Shown: positions 11,803 to 24,746, numbered from the stretch's first letter. The stretch is DNA of 64,000 bases from Tillus elongatus (GCA_964006375.1 OZ023265.1:119002444-119066443), one strand, 5' to 3'. Notes: generated from the sequence alone by a model not told the origin. Translations and numbers: made by a program.

Positions 11803-13863
11803 TGTGGAACAGCCAAATGGAATAAATTCGATAACGGATAAATGAGGACGTGTTGGGAAAAACGCTTGGACACGTCGATTTGTATTTTTAACTGCGCATC
11901 TTTTTCAAGAAAAAAAATTTATTTAGGGTGCGTCATGTGACAGTGGCCAATACCAACTTTCTTATTTTAAATACAAGCCCCTGTATATTATTAATTTTTT
12001 GGATTCTTCAGAAAATTCTAGACATAATTCATGCACAATGTCCTATACCTATCTTCAACTGTTTCGGAAATATTAAGTATTTTCAGATTTATTACAAAAA
12101 TTAACATTAAAAATAGAAAATTATTTTATTTCACAAATTCTAATAAGAAATACTGATTATTTCTTAATAATTTAAAAAAACAAAAAAAAATTAATGTCAA
12201 TGTAGTAAATGTTCAAAATGCTCGCCACGAACATCTTGGCAACATGCTAATCTGGTATAGAAATGTCTTCTAACATTACTCAACATCTCAGGCGTGACTG
12301 ATCTAATCGCAAGCGTGATTCGTCTTTTTAAGTCATCTAAGTTGAGGGGCTTAGTTTTGTATACAATACTTTTGACATATCCCCACAAAAAGTAGTCTAA
12401 TAGCGACAGATCAGGAGATCGTGCTGGCCATTCTATCGATCCGCGCCTCCCTATCCACCGATTTGGAAAAATTTGGTTCAGGTACTGCCGGACATTGATT
12501 TGGTAATGGGGCGGTGCTCCATCTTGCTGAAACCATATTTTATTGGCAGGAACTTGTGGGTTTGCTGGATCTGGATATAAGTTTGTCAAAGTTGGCACGA
12601 CATTATTTTGGAGCAGTTCTAAATATTTATCCCCATTCAAGTTGCCATCAATGAAAAAGGGACCTACGATATGATTTCCAACAATTCCTGCCCAAACATT
12701 AACTTTTTCAGGATATTGCGTATGTTCCTCTCTCATCCAATGAGGATTCTCATTAGACCAATAGCGGCAATTTTGACGATTAACATGACCGTGAAGTGTA
12801 AATGTGCTCTCATCAGAAAACAAAACATCTTCTAATTGGATCACATTGTTATCTAACATTGCCATCATTTGTTCACAAAAATACGTTCTCCTATCGAAAT
12901 CGTCCTCCATGAGCTCCTGAGTTGGTATCATTTTATAGGGATGCATTTTACTTTCCTTTAATGTTCTAAAAATTGCTGTGTGGCTAACGTTGAATAGTTG
13001 GGCTGCTTGTCGACCAGAAGTATGTGGGTTTTCTTGAAACTCAAGCGTAATATCCAATTTCGTATCATCACTTACTGCATTGGCAGCTACTTTTTTTATC
13101 TGTCTCACATGACCAAGCTCGCGAAACTGCTTTTCTATTTTGCTAATTGTTCCTTGGGATACAGGCGGCAAATTTGGAAATTTTTCGTGAAATAAGCGAG
13201 ACACTTCCATCTGTGTCCGTGTGTTATCTCCATAACCAATCATTTGTAGAATGGTTATTTTGTGCATTTCTGTTAAATGAACCACTTTTCTGATATTATT
13301 ACGTACAGTTAACGAAATTCAAACGACAATAGCACTGACACTAATCACTACTGTCATGCAGGCAGACAACAAGTTGCTAAGGCTACGAGTTTTATACGAA
13401 CAGAAAGAAAACTGTTTTTGTTTTTGTTTCATTTCATATCAGTAAAAAGAAACGCAGGAATGGTTTTTGTTTACTTTCTCATTATCAAGAGCTGAATGGG
13501 AAATAAGTATTGAATGCAATGTAGCGAATTTGTGAAATAAAATAATTTTCTATTTTTAATGTTAATTTTTGTAATAAATCTGAAAATACTTAATATTTCC
13601 GAAACAGTTGAAGATAGGTATAGAACATTGTACATGAATTATGTCTAGAATTTTCTGAAGAATCCAAAAAATTAATAATATACAGGGGCTTGTATTTAAA
13701 ATAAGAAAGTTGGTATTGGCCACTGTCACATGACGCACCCTATATAATTTTTTTTTCTTGAAAAAGATGCGCAGTTAAAAATACAAATCGACGTGTCCAA
13801 GCGTTTTTCCCAACACGCCCTCATTTATCCGTTATCGAATTTATTCCATTTGGCTGTTCCACA

Positions 13864-13866
<3 letters not shown>
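11800..13866 (-). mobile_element. Complete DD41D mariner-type DNA transposon
   Basis: Ends CAGTGTGGAACAGCC at 11800 and GGCTGTTCCACACTG at 13866, flanked by TA on each side within a (TA)n tract. Terminal inverted repeats are long: 11800-12140 and 13526-13866, 341 bp each and nearly identical by eye. Between them lies one intact transposase ORF on the minus strand. Total length 2067 bp. TA target, termini and transposase spacing place it in the IS630-Tc1-mariner superfamily, DD41D (rosa-like) group. Near-identical TIRs and an uninterrupted ORF suggest recent insertion. Two decayed relatives are at 24556-26764 and 61865-64000. Confidence 0.88.
12197..13285 (-). CDS. DD41D mariner-type transposase (intact, 362 aa)
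   Basis: Cut-and-paste transposase. Residues 1-60 form a DUF4817-like helix-turn-helix DNA-binding region (KITILQMIGYGDNTRTQ...QGTISKIEKQF). Residues ~75-125 form a second HTH (GRQAAQLFNVSHTAIFRTLK). Residues ~150-345 form the DDE domain. Catalytic acids are visible: D158 in FSDES, D255 in WFQQDGAPPH, D297 in SPDLSLLDYFLWGY. Exactly 41 residues lie between the second and third, giving the DD41D signature. WSNENPHW and VNVWAGIVG blocks are conserved. ATG at 13285 is chosen because MVHLTEMHKI is the family's usual start. The usual P in SPDLSPLD is L here. No frameshift or stop, so it may be functional. Confidence 0.92.
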   Translation of the reverse strand: MVHLTEMHKITILQMIGYGDNTRTQMEVSRLFHEKFPNLPPVSQGTISKIEKQFRELGHVRQIKKVAANAVSDDTKLDITLEFQENPHTSGRQAAQLFNVSHTAIFRTLKESKMHPYKMIPTQELMEDDFDRRTYFCEQMMAMLDNNVIQLEDVLFSDESTFTLHGHVNRQNCRYWSNENPHWMREEHTQYPEKVNVWAGIVGNHIVGPFFIDGNLNGDKYLELLQNNVVPTLTNLYPDPANPQVPANKIWFQQDGAPPHYQINVRQYLNQIFPNRWIGRRGSIEWPARSPDLSLLDYFLWGYVKSIVYKTKPLNLDDLKRRITLAIRSVTPEMLSNVRRHFYTRLACCQDVRGEHFEHLLH

Positions 13867-13951
<85 letters not shown>

Positions 13952-14095
13952 ATATAAAAATTGAAACTGACCCCGGATATGTTTTCTGGGGGGCCTAATT
14001 AGCGCTCATTTGAAGAAATTTTTTCAAAATTCAAAAGTCGGGATCTCCTCATTAGTGATTTTTTTTAAAGAAAATTCACTAAAAATGGGAAAAAA
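13867..14095 (+). repeat. Repeat X copy 2, right (TA)n and terminus
   Basis: (TA)n to 13948, then AACATATAAAAATTGAAACTG, CCCCGGATATG, CGCTCATTTGAAG, and the AAAATTCACTAA terminus. Continuation of the copy split by the DD41D transposon. Confidence 0.75.
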
Positions 14096-14831
14096 TAAAT
14101 AAATTTATTACCGACTTGTGCAGGATAAAACTTATCGTCTAGTTATACTGACATTTACTTATGTCTATACACATTCCTAAAAAATTATTAGTTGTCCTAA
14201 ATTTGGTTTCTAAAATACCATCATCACATAAAGTAATATACAATTTGGTTTGCAGCCCGTAAGTTATATGTATTTTACTTCGGAGTGAATTCTGCATGAC
14301 CTGAATACAGCAACCATAATTTTCAAATACATGTACCAATTCTCCCAGCACCCCATTACTTTTGCAATATAACATTTCGAAGCAGAAACCACACTCCAGT
14401 AAGTGTAATATACCAGAGTCATAACAATACCTCAAGTATTTGTATTATTTAGTGACAGGACTGACCTAAACATAAATAGACCTGCGGTGTTTCCTGCTGT
14501 TTAAGTCAACAGCGGTTATAAGACTTCCCTAACCTAAACAAACAACCATGAGCTCGATAAGATTCTTAGCTACGAAATCGTGCTCTGGCAGGCTTACTCT
14601 ACTATGAATTGCCAGCTTTATGGCTTCCTGATAACAATCGACGTATTTTTATTTTCATGTCTCTGGTATAACCTAAAAATAATAATAAGTTTGACAAATA
14701 TTTTTGCCAGTGGACTGGAAAACAATGTTATAAATATTGAAGAGAGCTACACTGAATAAAAAAATGGTGCGTTATTATCAATGTATATAAAAATGAAAAC
14801 AAAATGCTAGATATCAACAAATATTAAAAAG
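14096..14831. other. No gene recognised
   Basis: Contains a 98-codon minus-strand open frame (14139-14435) of no recognised family and without clear splice signals. Otherwise AT-rich non-coding sequence. Confidence 0.4.
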
Positions 14832-15808
<977 letters not shown>

Positions 15809-15974
15809 TTAGAAAAAAGATAAGAAGCGTAAGGAACTATCGCCATATTTGGCCATTTTTTTGACAGAAGATTCAATACAGCGAAGTTAAATAGAAACAC
15901 ACCAGAAAATAAAATTATTAAATAGCGGTGGCACTGCATAACGTATGCTCATAACTTAGTGAAATAGGAAGAGT

Positions 15975-16440
15975 CTGGACACAGCAAGTGCGTTATGGTG
16001 GTGAATTTTCATAAAAATGTTTTTAATAGCAAACGTGGCTTTTTAATGAAAGCAAGACTAAAATTTGGTTACCAGTATAACCTATGTAGATGAAAAAATG
16101 TACCATATTTCACCAAAATAGGTTTGTTGTTTAAAAAAATACAAATCTTTTTCCGAGAATAAACTTAAAATGTGCCCGAAGAAACTCTTCCGGCTTTCCT
16201 GGCCAAAGAAACTCTTCAAGCTATTTACCCACCTGCCAAGATATAATTATTCACAAAAAGCTTTTCAAAGAAACTTTAAAAACCAAATGTTCATGAAAAT
16301 TTGTATACATATTTCTAGAAAATCCAATTTTTTTTACAAAACTTATTTAAGAGTTATTATTTTTTATCAAATTTTTAAAAAAATCTTACAAACAATGATT
16401 TCTATGGAAACGGAAAAAATTTCTACGAAAACGGACTAAC
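15975..16440 (+). repeat. Repeat X copy 4 (left module only)
   Basis: CTGGACACAGCAAGTGCG then sequence similar to 10640-10860 (GGTTACCAGTATAACCTATG). No (TA)n core; the ~90-codon open frame here is a by-product of AT-rich repeat sequence. Confidence 0.55.
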
Positions 16441-17150
16441 TATTTTTCACACAAAAATTGGCTAAAAGATTACATACAATTTAAATTATACACCTAATCT
16501 GTAATTAGAATAAAAAAATAAAATGTGAAGTGAAAAAAATTAGCGGGAAAGAATCATATGTTCATGCCACAAGCTGTCAGAAATAAGAACATTACTCAAG
16601 TATGTCACTTTGAAGTTTCATTGAAAATTTGTGAACTTATATATAACCTATTAAGATGTTAATGTAGATAATCCTATGAACTTAATTATTTCTTACCTTT
16701 TTGCAACAAAGTTAATTTAAATATTTTTCTTCGAAAATTCGCTAAATAATCACATAAACTGATCGGTTATTAGAACGATATGCGATTATAAATCTAAATA
16801 TTTCCAAAACTAGAGTCAGCAGGTATAGCTAGTGTTAAATAAAGCTTGAAGCAGTGGACATACCCTTCACTTTCGAAAGAGAAACAGAGACTCTTCCATT
16901 TGAAAAAACTGAGTTACGGCAGTTTAAATTTTTTTCAAATTCAGTCACTATTTGAGAGCGCAATCTCGATTTTTTCGACGCATAATATAAACAAAAATCT
17001 CTCCGAATGCGCCAATTTCATGGGACTCTGCTATCTATTGGTAAAAACACCATATCAGAATTTTTGATATATGCCAAAAATGCGGAAAGGTGCAAAACAA
17101 TTAAAATAACTAAAAAGGATGCACAATATCAATTTTGTTTCTAACAAACG
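16441..17150. other. No gene recognised
   Basis: AT-rich sequence; a short plus-strand ORF at 16846-17067 shows no family motif. Confidence 0.4.
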
Positions 17151-17974
17151 TGTATTATAATTGAACAAGCAACGTTTAGCAGAAGTACTACAGCTTGCAG
17201 AAAGTAATCCCCCACATATAAATCAGAAGTATTTCACAGGAAACTGGTATGTCTTAGTCCTCATGTCAAAGAATACTTTCGAAAAATAAGTTCTACCCAT
17301 ATAAAGTAAACTGGATGTATCATTTACGACCTCTATATTCTGAAAGAAGTCTAGACTTTATATCACAAATGTCTATCATGGTGGCGACCGACAACGGTTT
17401 GTTTAATAAAATTTGATGGACTGACGAAAGCCATTTCAATAACGGACTCGTGAGCAAACATAATTGCCATTACTGGTCTGACAGAAATCCTAGATCGACA
17501 AAGGCAACAGGAAATGAAAATAAGTACTTAGCCAATGTTTGGTGTGGCATTTTAAACGGGCTTTTGATTGGTCTCCTTTTGTTCGAAGGACCACTTACAG
17601 GTGAACGTTGCCTAGAGTTTCTGAAAAACTATATTCTTAGCTTGTTAGAGGAGGTCCCTTTAGCAACAAGGTGTACAATGTGCTTACAACATGATGGGGT
17701 ACCATAATGCGGCTTAGGTTACCAAATACTTGAACAGTATTTATCCTGGAAGATGAATCGCGACAAATGGACCTCTCGAGTGCCCAGCGCGTTCGCCAGA
17801 TTTAACACCAAACGATTTCTTCTTGTGGAGTTTATTAAAAGCCATGGTGTATGCTGAGCAAATAGAAGATGTGACAGACATAGTTAATAAACTATTTGCT
17901 AGTTGTGCAACTATAAATTGCCATTCTTTGTTAGATTATTGTAGTCAGTCATTACGACATCGTCTCGAAATCTG
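17150..17974 (+). pseudogene. Decayed mariner-type transposase (DUF4817 group)
   Basis: Plus-strand translation, with frameshifts and stops, gives LDFISQMSIM, WTDESHFNNG (first D), HNCHYWSDRNP, ANVWCGILNGLLIG, LTGERCLEFLKN, VPLATRCTMCLQHDGVP (second D) and, in another frame, PARSPDLTPNDFFLWSLLKAMVY (third D). Second-to-third D spacing is about 39-41 residues allowing for the frameshift. It resembles the insect DUF4817 transposases but belongs to a different lineage from the 12197-13285 protein (DESHF..., FEGPLTGERCLEF). The reading frame ends near RHRLEICC and abuts a LINE fragment at ~17975. Confidence 0.75.
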
Positions 17975-18918
17975 TTGTCGTAGACGGCCATTCCTCTAAA
18001 TTGTATCCAATTAATGCAGGGGTTCCTCAAGGTTCAGCTTTAGCGCCAGCTTGTTTATTCACAGTTACACGGACGACAGTACCCTCCACTCAAATATACA
18101 ATATTGTAAGCCTGTCTCTTTAGCCCAATTAAATAAGGATCGCAGACTCATGGAGGGTTCTGTCTCCGTGGATATTAGACTGGGGAAGTAGAAATCTTGT
18201 ACAATTCAACCCCACCAAATCACAGTCTTGCTTTCTTTCTCATAAAAGATACACCAGCCCTAGACCCATCACAATAAACAACCAAGTTATTCAAAGAAAT
18301 GAGCCCTTTTCACTTGTTGGCATTTCTGTGGATCGAAATCTCAATTGGCACCAACATGTCACATCAATTGCAGAAGCGGCTGCTAAGAAATTAGGTTTCC
18401 TCTTCGGGGGCAAATACTTTTCACCAGCTAATCGCTATACCTTATATACTTCACAAATAAGACCACACCTCGAATACTGCTCCCACATCTGGGGTGCTGC
18501 TGCCGCTTTTACACTCGCTATCCTGGACTCTATTCAGAAGAGAGCTATACGTATCATCGGTGACCCTACCGTCACCCAAAGGCTGCCATCCATTGCCCAC
18601 CGACGTGCCTCTGGTGACCTCTCTCTGTTTTATAGATATCTGCACGGGCACTGCTCAGATGAGCTTTCTTCCATAGTTCCTCCACCTGCTGCCCCCAACA
18701 GATCTACCAGAGGAACAGAGCGAATGCACCCTTTTACTGTCCAGCTCACCAGACATAGAACATCTTGTTATGCCCGCTCTTTTGTCCCGAGGACTGCCAA
18801 GTTGTGGAATTCCTTGCCGGTACATGTTTTTCCTTCTCCCCCGAACCTCCAAACCTTCAAGTCCAGAATTAACAAGTTGTCTCTTTCCTCCTGGTAGACA
18901 TCGACTGTGTTGTTGAAA
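17975..18918 (+). pseudogene. 5'-truncated jockey/CR1-like LINE copy
   Basis: From GTCGTAGACGGCCATTCC this copy aligns closely with 23055-24098 of the longer LINE: GVPQGSALAP, then an internal deletion of the motif C region, NPTKSQSCFLSH, and an open 189-codon C-terminal segment (18328-18897) beginning MDRNLNWHQHV and ending NLQTFKSRINKLSLSSW. Internal deletions remove the YADD frame. The 3' end TGTTGTTGAAAAAAAAAA matches the other copy's tail. The 5' junction falls inside the transposase pseudogene with no clear duplication visible. Confidence 0.8.
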
Positions 18919-18982
18919 AAAAAAACGTGTACAGCCGCAAATGGTAATGTTTTTGAGCATATGTTGTAGGCTGTTTGCTTGT

Positions 18983-19548
<566 letters not shown>

Positions 19549-21514
19549 ATTTTTATGTTATAGCTATGATTATAGTTAGGTTGATATATAAAATATTTTC
19601 TCCTCAATGTAAATCATTCAATAAGCAGACTGTATTTCTTGAGTTATTGTTTTTTCCTCTTTTATCATAATATAATATAAAAATTAGCTTGAAATCGGAA
19701 TTCGACAGACACGCCATTTCTAAAGGCGCTTGCAATCGGAAAAAAATATTCTCCATCAGCGTCACCTATAAATTAAGTTTAATGCATTCTGCTTAAGCTT
19801 ATAAACAAAAGTAGGTCGTTAAGTTCTCACAGATTACAAACATAATTTTCCGCCCTCAAGTTGTAACTTCCCAAAATAGTTTCAGAATAATACCTCAATT
19901 ATTTCAGAATCTGTTAACTTTAAGAAATATTTTCGATAGAACAAACATTGTTTAGGAATGACAGGTGATACCGAAAAAATACTTTTTAAAGTTTCCGCCA
20001 TCGCATAATTTGTTTCGACGCCAGCGCCACCTACAATCTGCATATGACATATCTGCGTTAGTCTGCTAAACATAGCCACCGACGGCCACAGTCATTTGTT
20101 TTTTACAAAATTAAAAAATTCCTACTCGTTACCAAGATATCTGGCCTGCGAGTTTTACGTGAATCACCCTGTATAAAGTTAGTACCACAAACTCTAAAAA
20201 TTATGTTCTGACCCTAATAAAACTGTCTTAAAAGTCTTATACGCTTAATATATTTCTAGTTTAGACGTGGTTTCCAAAGAAAAATGCTCCTATTTTGTCG
20301 AGGAGCTTTTAGTTTTTGACACTCTATTATACAACATTGTATCATTTACAAGGCAAGCTGGCTTTCTTATGAATATTTGATTCAATGTGTGCCAGGTAAA
20401 GTAAAGTTTTTATATTTACGACGGAATATGTCACTCTAACAAACGAGATACCCGTTACAGCCAACTTGCTTGCTTCCACTGATATAATTAAAAAGTTACA
20501 AGACCATAAATCTGAATAAGTCGGCCACGTAGAGGCAAACATCACTTTATAAAACTTGTTTGAATCTATGCCTCGATATATCATAGCTTACTTGTTTGTT
20601 TTACGTCTTACGAGTTTCCTTTGTCATAATAAACTCCTCCTGGACGTCTGGGAGTCCTACGAAAATCATATGGAAGTTCTACATACGTTCCTTACTCCTA
20701 AAAGTAATACTAAAGCCGATTTAATTCGGAAGTTGCGTCGTTCGAAAATAAATACAAACAGCTCATGTATAAAATAAACATTTTATCTTGGAAAGTGTAG
20801 CTGGTAGATGGTAGTAAATATTTACATGTGTGCTATGGGGAATATGTCTCCTGTGGGAGCTCGGGAATTCACAGGGATGCAATAAGTGGCTCACAATATG
20901 TGCGCTTCTCTTAATTCACCCACTGTAAATAAAAGATGCTCTTTACTGGGTATTTTCCTTTACATTCGGAAACCTCTGAGGTGGTTGATACACGCGAATA
21001 AGATGTTCCGCTTTTCTTATATTCCGTTACAGTGAATATCTGAAGGCGGTTATACGCCTCTCGAAAACAATTTTATTCACAGCCGAAAAAAACATTGTAT
21101 TATTTCAGACATATTAAATGCGATGTTGAAAACATGGATTCTAAAAGCTTTAGCTGCGTCCGTTTCATGATTAAATATAAACAATTTTTAGATAAGTTTT
21201 GGTAAATTATCTTTAATGTTTTTTTATAAACTTTTCTCAGTTTTAGGTCGTAAAAAATAGTATTATCTAACACAATTTCAGTTTAACACTTTAAAAGGAA
21301 AGAAGTATCAACTGTCAACTCTTCAAAGAGCAGAAAATTACGTACTCAGTTCAGTTAAATTCAATTCAATTCAATTTAATTAAAGTCAATTCAGTCATTT
21401 ATTGCTTCTAAAGATTACTTACAAAAACATAACAATCCGGACGCAACAAATGTGTTATGGTAGCGTCAAATGGGTATTCGTAAAAAAATTGTTAGTTAAA
21501 TGATTAATAAAAAA
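19549..21514. other. No gene recognised; isolated transposon terminus
   Basis: Mostly AT-rich non-coding sequence. CACCCTGTATA at 20166-20176 resembles a DNA-transposon terminus facing left, but its partner was not found. A partial repeat X end (CCGGACGCAACAAATGTG) is at 21437. Confidence 0.4.
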
Positions 21515-24105
21515 TTCGGGTCACCTTCTGACAACAACTTTGTCCAGCTCTTTGACTACCTTTCTAAAAAAACCGACTATCTGATTTCTGAATATCCTTC
21601 CTCCGAGGTCACTATTCTTGGTGACTTCAATGTCCATAATAAGGAATGGCTAGGATCTTCAAAAACCGATCCGCAAGGGAGAGCAGCGGAGGCCTTTGCA
21701 GTCAGCAACCTACTTACTTTCCTCGTATCCCAACACAGAGCTCAAATCCCTTGGATCTCTTTCTAACTACACAATCTGAATGCTATAAGATATCAGTCAC
21801 CGCCCCCCTTGGTCGCTCAGACCACGGCATGGTCACTGCTTCCTGCGCAATGCAACCCGAGGTCACACAGTCATCACACCCACGTATCGTTTGGCACTAC
21901 AACTCCGCAAACTGGGACGAAATGCGGGATTACTTTTCCTCATTTCCATGGGCGTCTGTCTGCTTCTCTCATCCTGACCCCTCTGATATCTCACAAAACG
22001 TCACCGAAATTATCCAAGCTGGCATGGAATTATTTATTCCACGTACACAGAAAACCTCTTCAGCCACTCAAAAGCCCTGGTTCTCTAAATCCTGTGACAA
22101 GGCCAGACTTGAAAAGGTCAAAGCTCACAAAACGCTTCTACACAATCCCAGTCAAGAAAATCGTCAAGCATTCAACGACGCAAGAAACCGCTATGTCTGC
22201 ATTCTTTCTGAGGCAAAAAACTCGTTTAATAACCACATCAAAAACAAAGTCCTCTCAAGCTCCAACGGCGGCAAACCCTTCTGGACTCTTGCTAAGTCTA
22301 TTGGGAATAATTTCTGCAAGAGCACGTTCCCACCTCTTGTCTCAGGGGATGAAATTGTTTCTACCGCCCTGGGCAAGGCTGAACTTTTTGCTTCGTTGTT
22401 CGCCGGAAATTCTACTCTCAACCCACCTCCAAATGTTCAACCACCAACAGTCCCCAATGTCGCGCATAAAATGACTGATATCATTTTCAAAACTAAAAAG
22501 CTACGAAAGATGCTCTCTTCTCTTAATACCAGGAAAGCCTCTGGCCTTGACGAGATCCCAGCAATTGTTCTCAAAAAATGCGCACCAGAACTTGCTCCTG
22601 TCCTGACTCGTCTGTTTCAGATATCTTACAATAAAGGCATATTCCCTAGTAACTGGAAAACTGCTCGAGTACAACCCATCCCCAAAAAAGGATCCAAAGC
22701 GCTTCCTAGCAACTACAAGCCTATTTCCCTCCTTTCAGTCATCTCTAAAGTGATGGAAAAGTATATAAACACCGAACTACTAAAATTCCTTGAAAAACAC
22801 AGTCTAATCCACGACAGGCAGTATGGATTCCGTCAGCGCAGATCGACTGCCGACCTCCTTTCCTTTGTCACCCATTCTTGGAACAAGTCTATGGAACAAC
22901 ACGGTGAATCCCAGATTGTTGCTCTAGACATATCCAAAGCATTCGACCAGGTCTGGCACGCAGCGCTGCTTAATAAACTTCCGGCCTATGGCCTACCACC
23001 AAAACTTTGTACCTGGACAGCAAATTTCCTCTCCAACAGGAGCATATCTGTTGTTGTGGATGGCCATTCCTCTAAGCTGTATCCAATTAATGCAGGAGTT
23101 CCTCAAGGTTCAGCTTTAGCCCCTACGTTGTTTCTTCTCCACATCAATGACCTCCTCTCTAGCACATCCAACCCAGTTCACAGTTACGCGGACGACAGCA
23201 CCCTCCACTCAAATATACAATATTCTAAGCCTGTCTCTTTAGCCCAATTAGATCAGGATCGCAGACTCATGGAGGATTCTGTCTCCGTGGACCTCCAAAA
23301 AATATTAGACTGGGGAAGTAGAAATCTTGTACAATTCAACCCCACCAAAACTAAGTCTTGCTTTCTTTCTCACAAGAGATACAGCAGCCCTAGACCCATC
23401 ACAATGAACAACCAAGTTATTCAAAGTAATGAGTCCTTTTCTCTTGTTGGCATTTCTGTGGATCGAAATCTTAATTGGCAGCAACATGTCACATCAATTG
23501 CAGAAGCGGCTGCTAAGAAATTAGGTTTCCTCTTCCGGGCTCGCAAATACTTTTCGCCAGCTAATGTCTATACCTTATATACATCACAAATAAGGCCAAA
23601 CCTCGAATACTGCTCCCACATCTGGGGTGCCGCTGTCGCTTCTAAACTCGCTATCCTGGACTCAATTCAAAAGAGAGCTATACGTCTCATCGGTGACCCT
23701 ACCCTCACCCAAAGGCCTCCATCCCTTGCCCACCGACGTGCCGTTGGTGACCTCTCTCTCTTTTATAGATATCTGCACGGGCACTGTTCAGAGGAGCTTT
23801 CCTCCATAGTTCCCCCACCTGCTGCCCCTAACAGTTCTACCAGGGGAACAGAGCGAATGCACCCTTTTACTGTCCAGGTCACCAGACTTAGAACATCTTG
23901 TTATGCCCGCACTTTTGTCCCGAGGACTTCAAAGTTTTGGAATTCCTTGCCGGCACATGTTTTTCCTTCTCCTCCGAACCTCCAAACCTCCAAACCTTCA
24001 AACCTTCAAGTCCAGAATTAACAAGCTGCCTCTTTCCTCCTTGTCAACACCCACGGTACGATAGTATTTAGGCTGTAAGCCCTCGTGGTGTGTTGTTGAA
24101 AAAAA
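21515..24105 (+). mobile_element. Jockey/CR1-like LINE, 5'-truncated, near-intact ORF2
   Basis: Sequence starts in the middle of the endonuclease domain (GDFNVHNKEW at ~21620) and ends TGTTGTTGAAAAAAAAAG at ~24107. The second strongly similar copy ends identically (18918), supporting the 3' boundary. Upstream lies a partial repeat X end, and no 5' UTR or ORF1 is visible, so the copy is 5'-truncated. Confidence 0.82.
21646..24021 (+). CDS. LINE endonuclease/reverse transcriptase (ORF2, frameshifted at N-term)
   Basis: A 791-codon open frame; the upstream part of the endonuclease is in another frame (21500-21766) so a frameshift lies near 21710-21760. GRSDHGMV (~residue 56) is the SDH box of the APE-type endonuclease. 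RT motifs in order: PSNYKPISLLSVISKVME, YGFRQRRSTADLL, LDISKAFD (~427), GVPQGSALAPTLF (~483), YADDSTLH (~512), LVGISVDRNLNWQQHV, and a C-terminal PRTSKFWNSLPAHVFPSPPNL segment. Both catalytic Asp of YADD are intact. Function in the family: nicks target DNA and primes reverse transcription of its own RNA. Best assigned to the jockey/CR1 group; no RNase H seen. Confidence 0.85.
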   Translation: MARIFKNRSARESSGGLCSQQPTYFPRIPTQSSNPLDLFLTTQSECYKISVTAPLGRSDHGMVTASCAMQPEVTQSSHPRIVWHYNSANWDEMRDYFSSFPWASVCFSHPDPSDISQNVTEIIQAGMELFIPRTQKTSSATQKPWFSKSCDKARLEKVKAHKTLLHNPSQENRQAFNDARNRYVCILSEAKNSFNNHIKNKVLSSSNGGKPFWTLAKSIGNNFCKSTFPPLVSGDEIVSTALGKAELFASLFAGNSTLNPPPNVQPPTVPNVAHKMTDIIFKTKKLRKMLSSLNTRKASGLDEIPAIVLKKCAPELAPVLTRLFQISYNKGIFPSNWKTARVQPIPKKGSKALPSNYKPISLLSVISKVMEKYINTELLKFLEKHSLIHDRQYGFRQRRSTADLLSFVTHSWNKSMEQHGESQIVALDISKAFDQVWHAALLNKLPAYGLPPKLCTWTANFLSNRSISVVVDGHSSKLYPINAGVPQGSALAPTLFLLHINDLLSSTSNPVHSYADDSTLHSNIQYSKPVSLAQLDQDRRLMEDSVSVDLQKILDWGSRNLVQFNPTKTKSCFLSHKRYSSPRPITMNNQVIQSNESFSLVGISVDRNLNWQQHVTSIAEAAAKKLGFLFRARKYFSPANVYTLYTSQIRPNLEYCSHIWGAAVASKLAILDSIQKRAIRLIGDPTLTQRPPSLAHRRAVGDLSLFYRYLHGHCSEELSSIVPPPAAPNSSTRGTERMHPFTVQVTRLRTSCYARTFVPRTSKFWNSLPAHVFPSPPNLQTSKPSNLQVQN

Positions 24106-24455
24106 AAGAAGATAGTGCAAGTCTCTTTAAAAGATACTTGTATTACCAATTTCATTAAAGTTATGCAGAAGATTTCCAGAAGGAAACTTAATTCATATTT
24201 AGAAAAGTAAAGTATCGTATAAAGTATAAACGTAGCAGTTATTTTTCTTTATTAATCGCCAGTATGATTTCGTTTTAGTCAAACAGGTTTTTTTCAATAA
24301 CAATTACAACAATAAAAAAATTATAATTTCATACTCATAGGTGACACACTTATTTAGGCGTTTTAAACAAAAATGAGATCTTGTTCAAAACGTATGAAAC
24401 CTGTGCACTATTGTTTCTCCAAATGTCAAAATAAAACATTAAAAAAACATACATC

Positions 24456-24545
24456 CATCGAGCTAGATTCGGTCGCGTAACCTTCTGCTTAAGTGGCAAG
24501 CGCGGCACCCCTGCGCTATCTAGGCTCGCGTCAGCAAAGGTTTAA
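24456..24545 (-). pseudogene. tRNA-like sequence (tRNA pseudogene or SINE head)
   Basis: On the minus strand the sequence has TAGCGCAGGGGTG (A-box/D-arm-like), GCGCTTGCC then an anticodon-arm-like CTTAAGCAGAAGG, and a weak B box ending ACCGAATCT. The layout follows a tRNA, but the arms do not pair well and the T-arm is damaged. Adjacent to a decayed DNA transposon; could be the head of an old SINE. Confidence 0.4.
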
Positions 24546-24746
24546 ACATAAATTACAGTGCGGAACATCAAAATGGAATAAATTTAGTTTATCAATTAAT
24601 TATTATATATATTTATAAAAACCCCGAGACACATCAAGTTTAGATTAAAATGACATCCTGCAACGTGAAAAATTTACCTCTACATTCAACCCTATTTGAC
24701 AAGTACACTTAGATAACCCAAATCACTACAACACATGTTTTAAAAA

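Noticed and set aside
14139..14435. 98-codon minus-strand ORF with non-repetitive composition
   Set aside because: No recognisable motif, no clear splice sites or start context; insufficient to call a gene or exon.
18451..18651. Short antisense ORFs over the LINE copies (also 18655-19011, 22191-22421, 23305-23487)
   Set aside because: Shadow frames opposite LINE coding sequence.
19882..20079. Minus-strand 65-codon ORF as a host exon
   Set aside because: No credible acceptor or donor at its edges and no recognisable motif.
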